From Rallus limicola (Eukaryota; Chordata; Aves; Gruiformes; Rallidae), in assembly GCA_022605955.1 (NCBI GenBank), contig JAKCOZ010000001.1, positions 73,290,520 through 73,354,519 of the forward strand: 64,000 nt of DNA, read 5' to 3'. The position numbers were made by a program, and so were the translations under genes. Of the stretch, positions 11,216 to 24,125 are shown piece by piece. The stretch's first letter is position 1. Each line of letters begins with the position of its first letter. Under the pieces are notes generated by a model that was given only the letters and a program-made list of their open reading frames with translations, was not told the DNA's origin and ran no database searches.

Positions 11216-14200
11216 ACATGCTCATGGCAGCCGAATGAATGCAGGAGAACACAACAGCAGGTCTCCATCAGAGCCTACTCTTTTCTTTTGCAGCCCCTAT
11301 TCCCATTTCCTACTGGCAATGCATTGAGAGCACATCAACATCCTTGATATTTTCCAGTCCTTACAGCTTCTCATGACACCCTCACACCCATTAGGAGCCC
11401 CGCTATAGGTCATAGTGTTGGAACATCACATCTGCCTCCAGAAAATTTGGGTTTGGTTCTCCCTTTATTACTTCAGAACAATATGGCTAGAAATTCTGCT
11501 TCAACTATTGTTGTGTTTAAACGATCTGTGTGATTTCTTTAGTCACTAAAAGAACTTTGGGTGACTGATCAGTTATTTGACTTGCATTTATTCCTTAGTA
11601 TTTGGACTCTTAATGTGATGGTCTTCACTTTTTTAAACCAAGTGTGGGTTTTAAAAATCCCTCTTCTTTCTTAACCTATAGATGGGTTTGTGCATGTGTG
11701 TGTGTGCGTAAATGTTTCTGCATCTGTATAAGCAGGCAGAGCAAAGTTGCTGTTCTCTCCAAGATGGAGAAGAGCTTTTCCATATTTGTCATCACAGATC
11801 CCTTCAGATCAGACAACCCTTTGATCATTTTAACTGTGTTTTATATGCTTTGTAATTTCCTTGCTGAGTACCTTATGTTACATGTTACTTTATAAATCAA
11901 TAAATAATAGCAATAATTAAAAGGGTGTTCTGTAGTAGGGAGCTAGATGAAAAAATAGGTTATTCCATTAACCTTTTACCTCTGGAGACAGGAATTTCAA
12001 ATTTGTGCTAGGTCACAAGAGCAAATCAGTTGGTCTCTTGTGAACTTTAGTCCACATCACTAACCACTGCATCACTTCTCACAGTCCCTCCTGATTGACA
12101 GCTTTAGGCTCGAAGAATAACAGATCTTTTGCAGCTTGTAAGACTGAGATGCAACGTCAATGCCAGCACCTACGCCTACTGTGCCTTCTTCTGCACAGAA
12201 CCATTTGTGAAAAAAAAAACCCTCTTCCAATGCCTGTTATCCCCACATACAGCCAGAATAAACTAATCTAATATTTAATTATCAAAATTGTGGCTGGTAG
12301 AAGTAGAAAGTAACTTCTGCAAGTAGGAAGGTTATTTGGTTTATTTAGTTCTGTCCTATAAAGTAGCTCTCAGAGACTACAAAAAGTTTATCAAAAGAAA
12401 ATTAAGGGGGTGTTGATGATGATGTGTCATTGTATACCCAAGTGTAGGCAACATATGTATTAGAGAAGAGCTGTCTATTCCATCAGAGATCTGACTGATT
12501 ACATGAACTAACAAACAGACCTTTAGATTATTATTGCTCTCATCTCCATCATTTCCACTTCTGCCTTCCTCCATCAGTTATTGATGCAAGTCTGTTGTCT
12601 ACACTCTGAGGAGGTCTCAATGGCCAAATGAGTTGTAAATGAAATAAATACCGAACATTCCCAATCAGATAGTGTCACACTACAGTGTCATTTTTGGTGA
12701 ATAGCTCTGAGACCAGGAAGGCAAATTATTAAGTAAATTACCGAGTTTTAAGATGGAAGCTCATCTTAAAAATAGAAGGTAGCACAAAAGAATGATTTCT
12801 ATGCTTGAAAATACACATTTATGCCATCTGCTTTCTTGTTTTACAGAAAAAAACATTGAAAACATGTGATTTTTCTATTATTTATGTAATTTGAAAAGAA
12901 AAAGGACTGAATTATATTTTTAATTAAAAAATGGAAGGATTCTAAAAAATCCTAAAATGCTAATAAGTCTAAATTTTTACCAAGACATTTCAGACATATT
13001 TGAACAGCACTTGCTCCCAACTCTCCTTCTTTCATGTTTTTTCTCAACTCTTTGTCTGCTAAAATGGCTTGGCTTCCTATTCTGTGTCATGGGTGAGACC
13101 ACTTTGTTTGAATAAAGGCTTTTCTGGTATTTCAGGCAGTTATCTGTTAAAATAATATTTTCATTAACCTGGACCTTGTCACCTCTATGTATGAGCACAT
13201 GGTACTTCTTGAGCTTTAAAACTTTGTATGAAGAGTCTTTTTCCCAAATTCCTGTTTTTTTTCACTGGTTTTATGCAAATTTAAGATTACGATTTCTTAC
13301 TGAGAAAGTACTCTAAGAAACACAATAAGTGGAGTCTGCAAAACACTCAGGTATTCAAAGAACTGCCTTCTTCATTCTATCTGAAGGTCTGACATTCATT
13401 TGCCAAATACAACGGGCAGGGTCAAGTCCAATTATAATTACTGCACTTCTCTGGAGGTCATAACAAGGGAGAGATACGATGCGTTTTATTGACACTGGCA
13501 AAAGACACCCCAGAGTGGACTGCACATTTTTGTCTATGCTTTTCCTGTTGCAAACATCTCAAAAAAACATTTCACAGCTGATTCTTGGACAGGATTATGC
13601 TCTGGTTTGAAAATGGAAAATTGCTGAAATTTTGAGTGTACAATACCTTTGGTGACTTAACCTTTTTCACCTACCTGTAGTTCCTACTTCGGAAGTATTA
13701 TGGTGACCTGGGGAGGTCTGCCAAGGACACCGTTTTATGGTTTTTGTTGTTGGCCATCCTGAAGATAATCTTAGCCAACACCAATCTTAACAGATTTAGT
13801 AGACTAAATCAACAAAAACAGACTCTGTATGTTTCAATTTTCAGCTCTGAAATGTTGTCTGGAATATGGATACAAAGTTGTTTATGATGGGAGGGGAGTC
13901 TGGGTGTGTTATAGGAGTACAGGAGTAAGGGCTAACAAGGATGTGGAAGGAGCAGGAAGTACTGAGATTAAAATATGGAAGTTGATAGAAGAGAATAATT
14001 TTTTGGAATAGAAAACCAGGTATGACTATGAAGCTTGCCTGTTGTACCTCCACAAAAATTTGTTTTCCTAAAAAAAACAAGTTTTCTCATGATGTTACCC
14101 ACTACAGTTTATATAAAAGAAGTATCTTTTAGAGGAGAAAGACTTTCTCTGATGAAAATTTTGCACCATTCCTTATGATGGTCAGGTGCAAGATAACACC

Positions 14201-15795
14201 AAGATTTCTCTAGAAAATGGCTTCATAAATGGGTTTTATCAGAATATGTTTTGTCCGCAGCTTTTGTGTTGTTCTGTGTGTTGTGATCTGCATTGCTGCA
14301 GAGGGATGCAACTACCGCTTCAGTTCAGAGGTCAAATTTCATTCATATGCATGTGAGTGATGCTTTTGAAGACTAAGCCCAAAGCATTAAATAGCATTAG
14401 AAACCAACCAAGGTGACAGGAGTCAGCTGAAGGTGACAGAACTGACTCAGCATAGCTTGTCATGTGGATAAAGTAGGCAGCTCTTTCTCCTTCCTGGAGA
14501 GAGCACATTTCCATTTTCAGGTTCAGTTTCAATACTGAAATTACTGATAGTAACCCAGTGTAGTGAGAAGTGATGCCAGAGCCTCTTAGGGTTGGTCTCA
14601 AACCTTCACACTCAACCTAATGAGGGTATTCCTGGATACCTGACCTCCAGTCCTAGTAGAGAGGCAAATGTGCCCTGGGGCTTCAGACTCCTGTCGAGTC
14701 AGGGAATATATGCCTTCTGTAAAGACCTTAGTTTGTAGATCTTCACAGCAGTTTCATTTCTGAGTAGAGTGGCTCCAGTCTTGTGTAGACCCAGCTCTGG
14801 TTTGTGCCACCATCCAAACTTTATTGTCAGGCCCTAAGGATGACAGGAATTTACCGATGACTCCTTTCACATGTATTTTGAGCAGAATGGGGAAACTGGA
14901 AATGGAGCTGTAATGAAAAAGAGTCTGGTGGGTGTAATTCACTTTCAAAGAGGGCTTCTGACAGAAGCACAAACTCCTGTAGTGATGAAGGTAGTTGTTC
15001 TTTGCTGGCTTTTGTCAGGCACATGGGTGTATAGAGGGCAGCTGTAATATTGTTCTTTTTTTCTTCAGTATTTTTCAAGGCTTCTTAAGCTTTGTGAAGT
15101 GACTTACATTCAGCCACACACAGTGGGGCAGACAATACATTTTGTTTGCAGCTGGAATTTTCTTTCCCAATTAGTTCCATATGTATTCAGCCAACCTAAT
15201 CAGTGAAGCACATAGACAGCTTTTCATGACAGTTGATATGTGGGTCTATCATGTTAGTTTTGCAGTCTAGGTTGATTAGCTGGTTCTTTGTGTGAAATAG
15301 GTCTGTTGCCTTGATTGCTGAACAGCGCGAGGTTCATTTTGCCTCTTTTCTGCAGCCGTGTGGTGCTGTGTCAGTCCCAGATTTAGTGGTGAAACTCAAG
15401 AGTGCTTTTTATCCCAGTAGACTTCTCTGTATATAGGGTTTATTTACTGCAGTTTATCTGTGAACTCCTCTTCTTACCATAGCTGCTTTTTTTCTTTTCA
15501 GGTTAAAAATATGTACATTTAAACCAAAGTTTCTCTTTAGTTTGAAATTATAAATCCTGCATTTGAGATTTCCCATTTGTTAGCCAGCCTTGCCAACATT
15601 TTACTGAAGAACTTGTGAAAAGTAAGTGAGCACTGTTTTGCATAAGGACAGGGTCTCTTGTGGGGGGTGACTTCTTAACCAAAGCTGCTCACAAAACCTT
15701 TTAACAGTGGCTTCATTTTCAGCTGAACCTGAAACTGAAAGAAAAGGTACTCCTTCAGGAAGAAACTTGGGGAGGTGTGTTCTTTGACTTCTTAG
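11216..15795. other. AT-rich non-coding DNA
   Basis: No gene or repeat family is recognised across this long stretch. A short TG-rich tract sits at 11695-11709. An inverted pair GTTGGC/GCCAAC spans 13749-13779. A minus-strand open frame at 14851-15078 ends near a GGTAAAT donor-like site but lacks a convincing acceptor. Confidence 0.6.
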
Positions 15796-15909
15796 GATTA
15801 CAGCATCCCTTCCATTACTGTAAGGAGGTTATACCTATAAAATTTACTGAGCAAATAAAGACCTGCAATCAAGATGTAGCCAAGATGAGGAATGCTTCAA
15901 AAACCGATA
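15796..15909 (+). CDS. Weak exon-like block (plus strand)
   Basis: A pyrimidine-rich acceptor-like sequence (TTCTTTGACTTCTTAG) ends at 15795 and a strong donor-like site ATA|GTAAGT begins at 15910. The 114 bases between are open in one frame and would encode about 38 residues, including the segment KFTEQIKTCNQDVAKMRNAS, which I do not recognise. Matches to GTAAGT occur by chance tens of times in a window this size, so this is a suggestion only. No neighbouring exons were found. Confidence 0.12.
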
Positions 15910-18037
15910 GTAAGTTATCTTTATGGATAACTATGGTGAACTCAAGCATACCATTTAAAGCCTTTAGTTATGTGTTAAAAATAGTCACATTTCCTTAAAA
16001 AAAAAGCATTTTAAGCGTAATACTCTGTGTAATCACCCCACATATGATACATCATCCTGAAGTCTCAAAAACCCTTTGGTTGAAATTTTAACAGCTCTGG
16101 TAAAGAAATGCTAAACAGCAAATACTCTTTCCAGAAATACCATCCACTGTAAACCTGTCAGACTATTACTTAGCTATTAACCTTTCTTGATGAAATTGTA
16201 ACAGTGCTACTTAAAAGAATGCTGAATATCAGAAACATTTCACTAATACATAACAGATGGATACCATATCCAGAAATATTTGTACTGTAAACCAAAGCGC
16301 TTAGCAGTTTTACACTGAGAGGTCAGAGATGGGCAGGAAACAGTTTTCCCATCCCACAAGAATTTTAGTTTTCATATTTTCCTACTCTGATGAATATACA
16401 GAGTATTAAAGAACCTTGAGTTTCTCATAATAGAGTAAACAAGAAATGATTTTTCTAAGTTTTTATTTGCTTGCTTTTTAATCCAAGCACATCACACACT
16501 TATCTAACTTATCCTCCACACACATTACATATTTGTTATTTAACACGTCTTTCTTGGGTACAAACATCCTGCCCTGAGAGGGCTTCAGATTCAACAGTCA
16601 ATAGGTTTTCTATTCATCTCCATCTCCTTGACTGAAAACCATTTTCCTAGTAGGTTAAAAGAGTAAAAGAAAGTGTTAGAGCAAAACTGTGACCTAACTG
16701 AAATTCAGATTCCATATGTCACGTACCTTTTATAACTCTCCATATGTGAGAATAACTGATTTTTCCATCCTGTTTACATGGCTGATTCATTGTTGGACTT
16801 GGTCCTGGGTGTAACCTTTATTTTTAAATAAATGAAGTTTGGGAAAACTTAGAGTTGCTGATTTCCAACCAGTTATATGTATGGGGAGGAGAACACTGGC
16901 ATTTGGAAAATCTTTGTGAAGTCGTGCTTATTTTTTTTGCATCTTGTATAGTAGTTATACCAGTGGCTTTAGCTGCCTATCATGCTTCTATAAAAGGATG
17001 GGACTTGTTTCCAAACAATGTCTTAGTTCAGAATAGTCAGGCACTTCTAGTGAAATGTAGCTACAGCTGAAAAAAAGTGCACCATGTCTTCCATTTAAGA
17101 ACTAGTAGACACCCTGTTAAAAAAATTATGTCATTGAGCCTGAAGATTTGGATGCAACAGACACCAAACAATTATCATGTGTATATATCTGTAACACGAG
17201 AATCTAGTGCATTTTATGATTTATTTTTAATAACTATGAAGCAATATGTTTTTAGAAAATTTTGATTTGGTGTGATGGAAGCAGAAACCTTGTGTTCAAT
17301 AAATGTTTCATCCTTCTATTATGAGAATCTTATGTAGCCAAGATGTTTTAGCAAAGATTTTCTATCATTGGCAGTTGGTGCAGTCTTTTCTCATTGACAA
17401 ATATGTGTAAGAATAAGACATTGCCTTGAAATGTCTTAAAATTTCCCCTTTAGATTTATGACCAGGGCTTTTAACTAATTAAAGTATAATTTCCTGTAAA
17501 TTTTTGTTCTTCTAAAAGAACTTTGTCTCTTCTATGCCTGTTTTTTATGTGGTGCAAATTCTACTTCATGAGAACTGAAACAATGAAGCAAGAGATGTTG
17601 GAACTTTTCTGTTAGTTAGAGGCTTTAAATACAGATAAACATCTTTATGAATATATGTGTACATTTACATGGATGTATGTTTGACTTTATTTGTACCTTC
17701 TATATTTTGATTCAAGAATCACTGGATAAAATTATGTGGCCTATAATATACAGACAGTCTAGATTTTCAACAATAATCCTAAAACATACCAATTAATGTT
17801 AAGCCATTTTACATTTTTCTGTGAACGGCTTTCCTCTGCTAAGTATTTACTACTGGTGCTGTTAATTAGTTGTGAGAATGTAACCTGGTTAATGCTGTTC
17901 CCTGAATGTTTTGATTTTGACTTGTTTGTTCAAAATACAATTTTTTTCACTGGCAAGAAACACTGAAAGTTACCATAGAGAGTGCACAGCATTTGAACTT
18001 AATAACCCTGGATATATTCTTCCAATACCTGACATAT
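15910..18037. other. AT-rich non-coding DNA
   Basis: Nothing recognisable is seen: no repeat family, RNA gene or credible coding frame. Confidence 0.6.
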
Positions 18038-18060
18038 CCCCCCCCCCCCCCCCCCCCCCC
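18038..18060. repeat. Poly-C run of 23 bases
   Basis: An unbroken run of 23 cytosines sits in AT-rich DNA. Such runs vary in length between individuals and can fold as i-motif (C strand) or G-quadruplex (G strand) structures. The run length is also prone to sequencing error. Confidence 0.95.
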
Positions 18061-18549
18061 ACCTATATTTTAAAAAAAATATTGCATTTGAAATTTGTCC
18101 ATTCTTTAAATCTTTGAATTCTAAAATTGCTTTAAGCCTGCAAAATCAAGTCTGGAAAAATACTTCTTTTGTACAGGAATAAAAGTTTTTTGGAAATACT
18201 ACTTCACCACCACTACTATGTGACACAGAGAACCTTTTCAAAATTTCTTCTGATGTCATTTATGATTAAATTTAAATAAGACTTTTTTTTCTCAGGTTAT
18301 CTTACCTTGGTAAGGACTGTTCTGTGCTGCCAACATACTGAGAATAAGCAGTGTTACAAGTTAAACCTAAAAGCTGTTCCATACTAGGTTTTTTGTTTGG
18401 GTTTCACAGGAACAGGCAAACAACACTCATTCGGGCTGTATGTTTATAGGGACATGCTCCAGGATTACTGTAACTTGGAAGCCACCTTAGGTCCATTAAA
18501 ACTCTGCCTGATTTACATCAACTTGCAATCAGGTATTCCTGCTGAGGGA
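18061..18549. other. Non-coding DNA
   Basis: No gene or repeat family is recognised between the C run and the small tandem duplication. Confidence 0.6.
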
Positions 18550-18590
18550 AACTTCCATTGTATTTTGTACAACTTCCATTGTATTTTGGC
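18550..18590. repeat. 21-bp tandem duplication
   Basis: Two adjacent copies begin with AACTTCCATTGTATTTTG, at 18550 and at 18571. They are nearly identical, so the duplication is young compared with the surrounding repeats. No function is apparent. Confidence 0.9.
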
Positions 18591-20219
18591 ATTGCTTATG
18601 ATCTCCTGCTTATTTAAGCCTCCATTTTTGGGTGGGATCTTTATGTGTGAGTGCAAAACGTGCGGTTTATGTAAAAGCCACCTCAGTGATCTCTAAGTCT
18701 TACTAGCAAAGTCTGCGTGCGTTTTCTGCAGCTTCACAACGTTGTCTTATGACTTGTTGGAGTTCTGCCTTGACTAGTTCAGCTGTCCTAATTAGTGTAT
18801 CATAAAAGAAATATCACTGTATCATATTTTCCCCACCTTACCATGCCCAAGCCTGTTCACCTCTGACACCTCCAGACCTCTTCAAGGGTGAGCTTCTCAG
18901 GCCCCAGCTCCCTCCCTCCCCTCCTGCAGTCAAGAGCAGTCACCTCACCTCCCACTCTGCTTTCCCCAGAGCCCATCCTTCCCCGAGCACCTCTCTTTTC
19001 TCACAAAAGACTTTCTAACATCTTTATCTATTAGTTTCCAGCATGGATAGAACAGTTCACGATGTCTGGGGTAGTCAGGGAGAGAAATGGTTGTGTGTGA
19101 TTGAGCCCTTGAAGTTTTTTAGGAGTTTGCTTGGCTGTAGCTGATTGTGCTGCTTCCTTCTTTGCTTTTCTTCCTAAGCTTTCTGTTAAGATACAAGTAT
19201 ACATTTATACAAGGCAATTTCACAATTGTTTTCCCTACTCCCCTCACAAAACATTAACAAAATGTTACCACAGCATGATCCATAAAATTGCCAGTAGTTG
19301 CAGGCTTCTAATCTGATGTTGTAACAGATATCGGTCCTGCCAATTCCAGCTAATTTGCACTTTGCATGTTTCCAGTATTTATGAGCATGAGGAATGCTGT
19401 GCCATGCTTTCTATCCTAATGGATAATGCCCTGTGCTAAATCCATGCTGAAACACATGCCCATGCACTATATCATAATTGAATTGCTGAGAGAGGTTTTA
19501 GCTGTTCCCGGCCAGACTTGTTACCTATGTTAATCTGGATGGTAGCCTAAGAAGGTCGCAAATTCTTGAATATAGGTCACTTTTAAGGCAAGCTTTCTTT
19601 GTGAATCAAGAATGAAGTGCACAATCTCTCTGAAGCAGCATGGATTGCTAATTCCTTTTTTTTTCATGTATGTATATCGTTTCTCTCTCATGCTTGCAAG
19701 TGCACACAGACACTGTAAGCTTTATATAGTTAATAGGGCCCTAGGCATTTTTAAGCCTTACTCTTGACTAGACTAATTTCTTTTATTCTACTTTCCTTCT
19801 GTTGCATTTTGGTAAGTGTTTGAGTTTAGTTTAAGTGAAGATCCTTGTGATCATTCTGCATGAAGGGCACCACAGAAGTAACACAAGAATTATTGAACTG
19901 ATGGAATGAATGCACTCCTCCCTACTATGTTTTCCCTTTTATTAGTATTTAGAAGGAAGGGGGATGGAGAGCTTTGTAGATTCTATTTGGACTGTTGTGC
20001 AGTCTTTCTACCACTTCTGTTCTAGCAAGCATCAAAATATTTAACCAATGGAGTCATCATGAAACATCGCCAGTTATTGTACAATTTATTTTTAAACTAG
20101 GTAGATGTAGAGGGAGCATTGTTAATGGTCTTTCTTGGGACACCTTTGTAGTGGGCCATTATAATCTGATAGGAGAGTGCAAAGATGAGTAGCAGTCATT
20201 CATGTCTTCCCATAGCTCT
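18591..20219. other. Non-coding DNA with a pyrimidine-rich stretch
   Basis: The part at 18880-18995 is unusually C/T-rich (CTCCCTCCCTCCCCTCCTGCAG near 18909-18930) and holds two sequences that resemble 3' splice sites, CCTCCTGCAG and GCTTTCCCCAG. No coding frame follows either of them. The rest shows nothing recognisable. Confidence 0.55.
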
Positions 20220-20246
20220 AAAAGTTTAGTTAAAGTTTAGTTAAAG
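20220..20246. repeat. 11-bp tandem repeat
   Basis: TAAAGTTTAGT is repeated about two and a half times without a break, starting at 20220. Confidence 0.9.
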
Positions 20247-20329
20247 TTGTGGCTAGGCAACTGTGGTTACCTATACCTGCAGGCTCCAGCTAACCAACCA
20301 CAAGAAGCTGAGCAGGTCTATATTCCTAG

Positions 20330-20905
20330 CGGAATATGGACAGCAAGGAGAATAAGCACGTGGGCTTTTTCCTAGTAACCCAAAGGAAGAAAGGATGCAT
20401 TAACATGACTGCAGTGTATGAGACCTCACCTGAAAGACTGTATGAGGTCAACCACATTCATGAAGGGGGAAATCAAAAGAAAGACCGGTTCAGAGAAGGT
20501 CCATTAGGAAAGAAGCAGAGAACCTTTAGTTTGACAGCATACTAAAAGAAATCTGGCTTTTTTAACCTAGCAAAGGAATATCTATGAACACATCAGGAGA
20601 GCATATGTCAGGGAGGGAGAAGAGATAGTTAAACTGAGTATCAAACCAAAGTATTAAATGCATTTTACCAGTCACAAAAACTTCAGGAATTTAGGAGACA
20701 AAAGAAAGTCCTCAAACAATGAATTATTGAGGTTTTGAACAGCTTATCCAGAGATGTAGTGCGAATAAAAATGTAACTGCTTGTAAAACACAGTTCAGTC
20801 AATCTCTGTATAAGAGATGATGAAATGTGATTGCTTATGATAGTTCGATGGTTGTCTGCCCTTAATGACTCTAGAGGTCCCTTCCAATCTTACGTTAATG
20901 GACAC
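20330..20905 (+). mobile_element. Old CR1-type LINE, 3' part
   Basis: CR1 is the main non-LTR retrotransposon of birds. This copy is heavily mutated but keeps landmarks in the right order: GAGACCTCACCTGAAAGACTG near 20421 (CR1/L3 type GAGACCTCACCTGGAATACTG), AGAAGGTCCATTAGGA near 20495, GAACAGCTTATCCAGAGATG near 20738 (family: GAACAGGTTGCCCAGAGAGG) and the terminal AGGTCCCTTCCAATC near 20876. The copy is 5'-truncated, as most CR1 copies are, and no frame is intact. Its divergence marks it as one of the older insertions here. Confidence 0.75.
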
Positions 20906-23900
20906 ATAAAAGAAATCTGTTTCATAGAAAAATGGACCCAATTGGAGTAATAGAACAAATGCGACTTTCACATTTATTGATAAATTCTGCAACCTTTATC
21001 CATAAACTGTTGGGCCGTTACAATAATGCTCTCAATATTATAAACTCTGATTAAAAATTATGTCCAAAACGTTTATGACTAAGAACACCTCTGGACTTCT
21101 GTCATCCATCATACCATTGTAGGTGGTTATCTCATCTGAGCTTGTAAACGGAGCAATTTTGAGTGAAGCTTGAAGTTGGATAATGGGCATAGAGAATTGC
21201 CAAGTGAATCTCTGGCCTGCCTTCTGAATCAGTAATAAGCAAATGTTTTGCTGAACAAACGATATCAATGGATCTGCAGCTGCCAGGAAGGTACATTTCC
21301 AAGTAAAACATGGAACGGACCTCTGGTTTTTTATGGTTATTAAAAATCATGGGGTGCTTGGACATCCTACCAAGCTAACAAGAATCTGTCATAGGAAATA
21401 TTGTTCTGTGCATGCTCCTGTAGTTTCAGCTGTAAGATATTTCTCCTTGTTCTTCTCCCAAACCAGTGGCTCACAAGGATTTTGGACCAGTGTCCCACTT
21501 CTCAACCTTTGTTAATGACTCATGAACTTACCTGTATTAAAAACACTTTTCAGTTTTAAAATATCACCAGGCCAGCTATAGGTCTGTGCACTGCTTGTAC
21601 ACTGTTTATTCAGACCTTAAGATTCAGCATTAGGAACCTATTGCATTGCATTTCTGGAATTATTAGGAAAGAATTATTTTCTCTCACGAGGTGGCTGTAA
21701 TTTGCCATGAACTTAGTCTATGATGCCGTACAAGCAATTTTGCTCCTTTTTGTTATAAAGATATATACAATTTTTGTTGCTTAATTTCTTATTTTTATAA
21801 ATGAGTTCATTATTATTGTTGTTGCTGCTGTTATTGCACTGTGTGGGTAAGGGGCATCTTTGGGATTGCCCACAATATGGTCTGCTTAGTCTGCAGTCTC
21901 TCCTACCTTGGTAGGCAGGGCCATTTTTACAGCTTGGTACTCTTTGAGTTCTCCAGCAGGCTGACTATAACTGCATAAAGAAGAATAAGGCAGAGTTTGA
22001 TGAGCTAAAAAAGAAAGAGTAGGGAAAGTTTTTGGCATTAGTGAACCAGGTCTGTGAGAACAGAGAATGCTTAGCACCTATTTTTAAATCATCTTTTCCT
22101 GCCTACTTGAATCAGGCTTTGCCAAACGCATTGCTGTTAGAAATATTAAGCTATTGTAATAGTAGAGGCTGTGGTAAGATGTAAAATTAATTTTCTCTCA
22201 CCACATTCAGACAAAGTAATTTTGTATGATGTGTGCGTGTATTTTCCCTGCCACAAAGGGTGCGGCCAAATCCTTGTCTAGTGTATTTAATTGCCCTGAT
22301 TAGGTAGGTTTTGTGTGGTCCTTGCTATGAAGTTGTGGTCACATACCAGTGTCAGTCCCATTTAGTTGTAGCGGCAGACCATAGTGCTTGTAATACAGTT
22401 AACAATGTTGTTAAGCAGTATGTGCCACTACACAGACACTGATGTTTCAGACTGCCACTTGAATTTCATAGATGTCCCCAGCTTTCTGCTGCTCTTTGTA
22501 TTTAGCACAGATCTGGTTGCAAAATGTTAATATGCGTACATGAACCCCCTCAGGAAGTGCTTATAAGGACCTGAAGCTGAGCCTGTGAGTGGTCAGGCTC
22601 CAGGTAACATGAAGGGATCCCTCAGAATGAGGAAAGTTGCATAAACGCAAGCTATTAATGCTGTACCAAGATTTGTCAAATTTGTGCTGCTTCTAAGAGA
22701 GTGATGATGATAGTTTAAAAATGAAAGTGCAGTACTACAATAGTAAATCTAACTCCTATTTCCTAATCATTGCATGGATTTGAAGGACACATATTTTTTA
22801 TTAAAGAAAAAACAACGCTGACCATGAACAGCGTGGTTCTTGAAAGATAATCATGGACCACCCAGACATAGTTTTTACAAGGCCAAATTTACTTGGGAGT
22901 GCCAGAATATTATCTCCTGGGGTTATCTAGGAAGAAACTAGTGTCTGTGCATTAAGGGCTGTTTCTTAAGTTATAACTCCAAAAGAGAAAAGGGAGGGGG
23001 TGGAGAAAGATGGTAAATTAATATTATTTCATTGCAACTATGATTCTCCATTGCCTTTGCCAAAATCTTTCATGGAAAGTGCAGCGTTACAAATAAAAAT
23101 GCAGTCAGTAGAAAAAGCCACACTACCATGAGTACACCCATATGGCATGTTGCAGTATAGGCAAATATATAGATCTTACTGAAAAACACCAAGCCCAACC
23201 AAACCACAGAAGCTGAATGATGTAAGAGTCAAAGCTTACACATTCTGTAAGGATATATACTGAGAACCAGCTATCCAAACAGCCATGTTTATGAGGTAGT
23301 TGACAGTCATGATGCACAAATGGTACTTATAGGGTATTATGGAGTAAGGCTGGAAATGGCCTTTTAAACTTGCACGGCAGTGAAGCAGGGAAGCAGGCAG
23401 TGCAGGAGAACAGACGGGATTTCTTACTGCTGCTGTCTACTTGCAGCAGCAGCTTCTCTGGTGAAATTTTACAAGCTTTTGTACTGCAATAATGCAGACA
23501 GAGAGCCAGGGAGGGCATTTATTATCTTTTTTTTGGAGATGATTTGGTCGTGGGTTTGTTTATTTTTAAATAAAAATTCCATGCATTTATAAATGCCCAC
23601 CCTGTCCTCAGCAGGCTGACGAACAATTCCCCAGTGCCTGGTTTTGGTGCGAGCTCTTGTCCTTTGCTGTAAATTGGAGCCTCTTAACCCTGCAAGTATC
23701 CAACAGGTTTTCCTGGGTGTCCCCAACATGTTTCAGGCTGTTTTACAGCCTGACAAATGGCTGGTTTTAAACGTAGTGGTTTTGATTTCATGATAGAAGG
23801 CGGCTTGATTTTTAGTGGGTTTGGGGTTTTGTTTTATTATTATTCCTGTGTGTCAATAACTGTCCAGGCTAATTCAAAGAACTTCCCTTTGAGGCTTAAA

Positions 23901-23950
23901 CTTGCACTGTGTAGGTGTAATGCTGAAAGAGCTACGAATGACTGAAAACA
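20906..23950. other. Non-coding DNA
   Basis: No gene is seen. A small trinucleotide patch (ATTATTGTTGTTGCTGCTG) lies at about 21810-21835. At 21455-21560 a stretch including ACCAGTGGCTCACAAGG and GTATTAAAAACACTTTTCAG is reminiscent of old hAT-type fragments but too weak to call. Confidence 0.6.
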
Positions 23951-23996
23951 AGGGTTTCTATTTGAAACCCTTTGACAGCTTTCACTACAGCTGTCA
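23951..23996. repeat. Two adjacent perfect hairpins
   Basis: AGGGTTTC (23951-23958) pairs with GAAACCCT (23964-23971) over a 5-base loop. Directly after it TGACAGCT (23973-23980) pairs with AGCTGTCA (23989-23996) over an 8-base loop. Both stems are 8 bp and perfect. Their role is unknown. Confidence 0.75.
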
Positions 23997-24125
23997 CGAG
24001 CATCCCAGCTATGAGATGTGGTCCTCCACTGTCATGAGAGCCAGGACTGCTGGCACAGTAATAGTAGCCTATAAGCACCTGCATCCAACTTCTTATAAAA
24101 TACCAATCGTGGAGCATTATCCAGG
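23997..24125. other. Non-coding DNA
   Basis: This is a short spacer with no recognised content. Confidence 0.5.

Noticed and set aside
14851..15078. Possible minus-strand exon ending near GGTAAAT
   Set aside because: There is no pyrimidine-rich acceptor upstream. The only AG lies in an A-rich context.
18880..18995. Two strong-looking 3' splice sites in a C/T-rich stretch
   Set aside because: No open frame or donor follows at a sensible distance. The C/T richness alone creates the match.
20336..20545. 69-codon open frame that looks hydrophilic and gene-like
   Set aside because: It lies inside an old CR1 copy and starts within the repeat.
21455..21560. Possible hAT-like repeat fragment
   Set aside because: Only loose word matches are present and no terminal inverted repeat was found.
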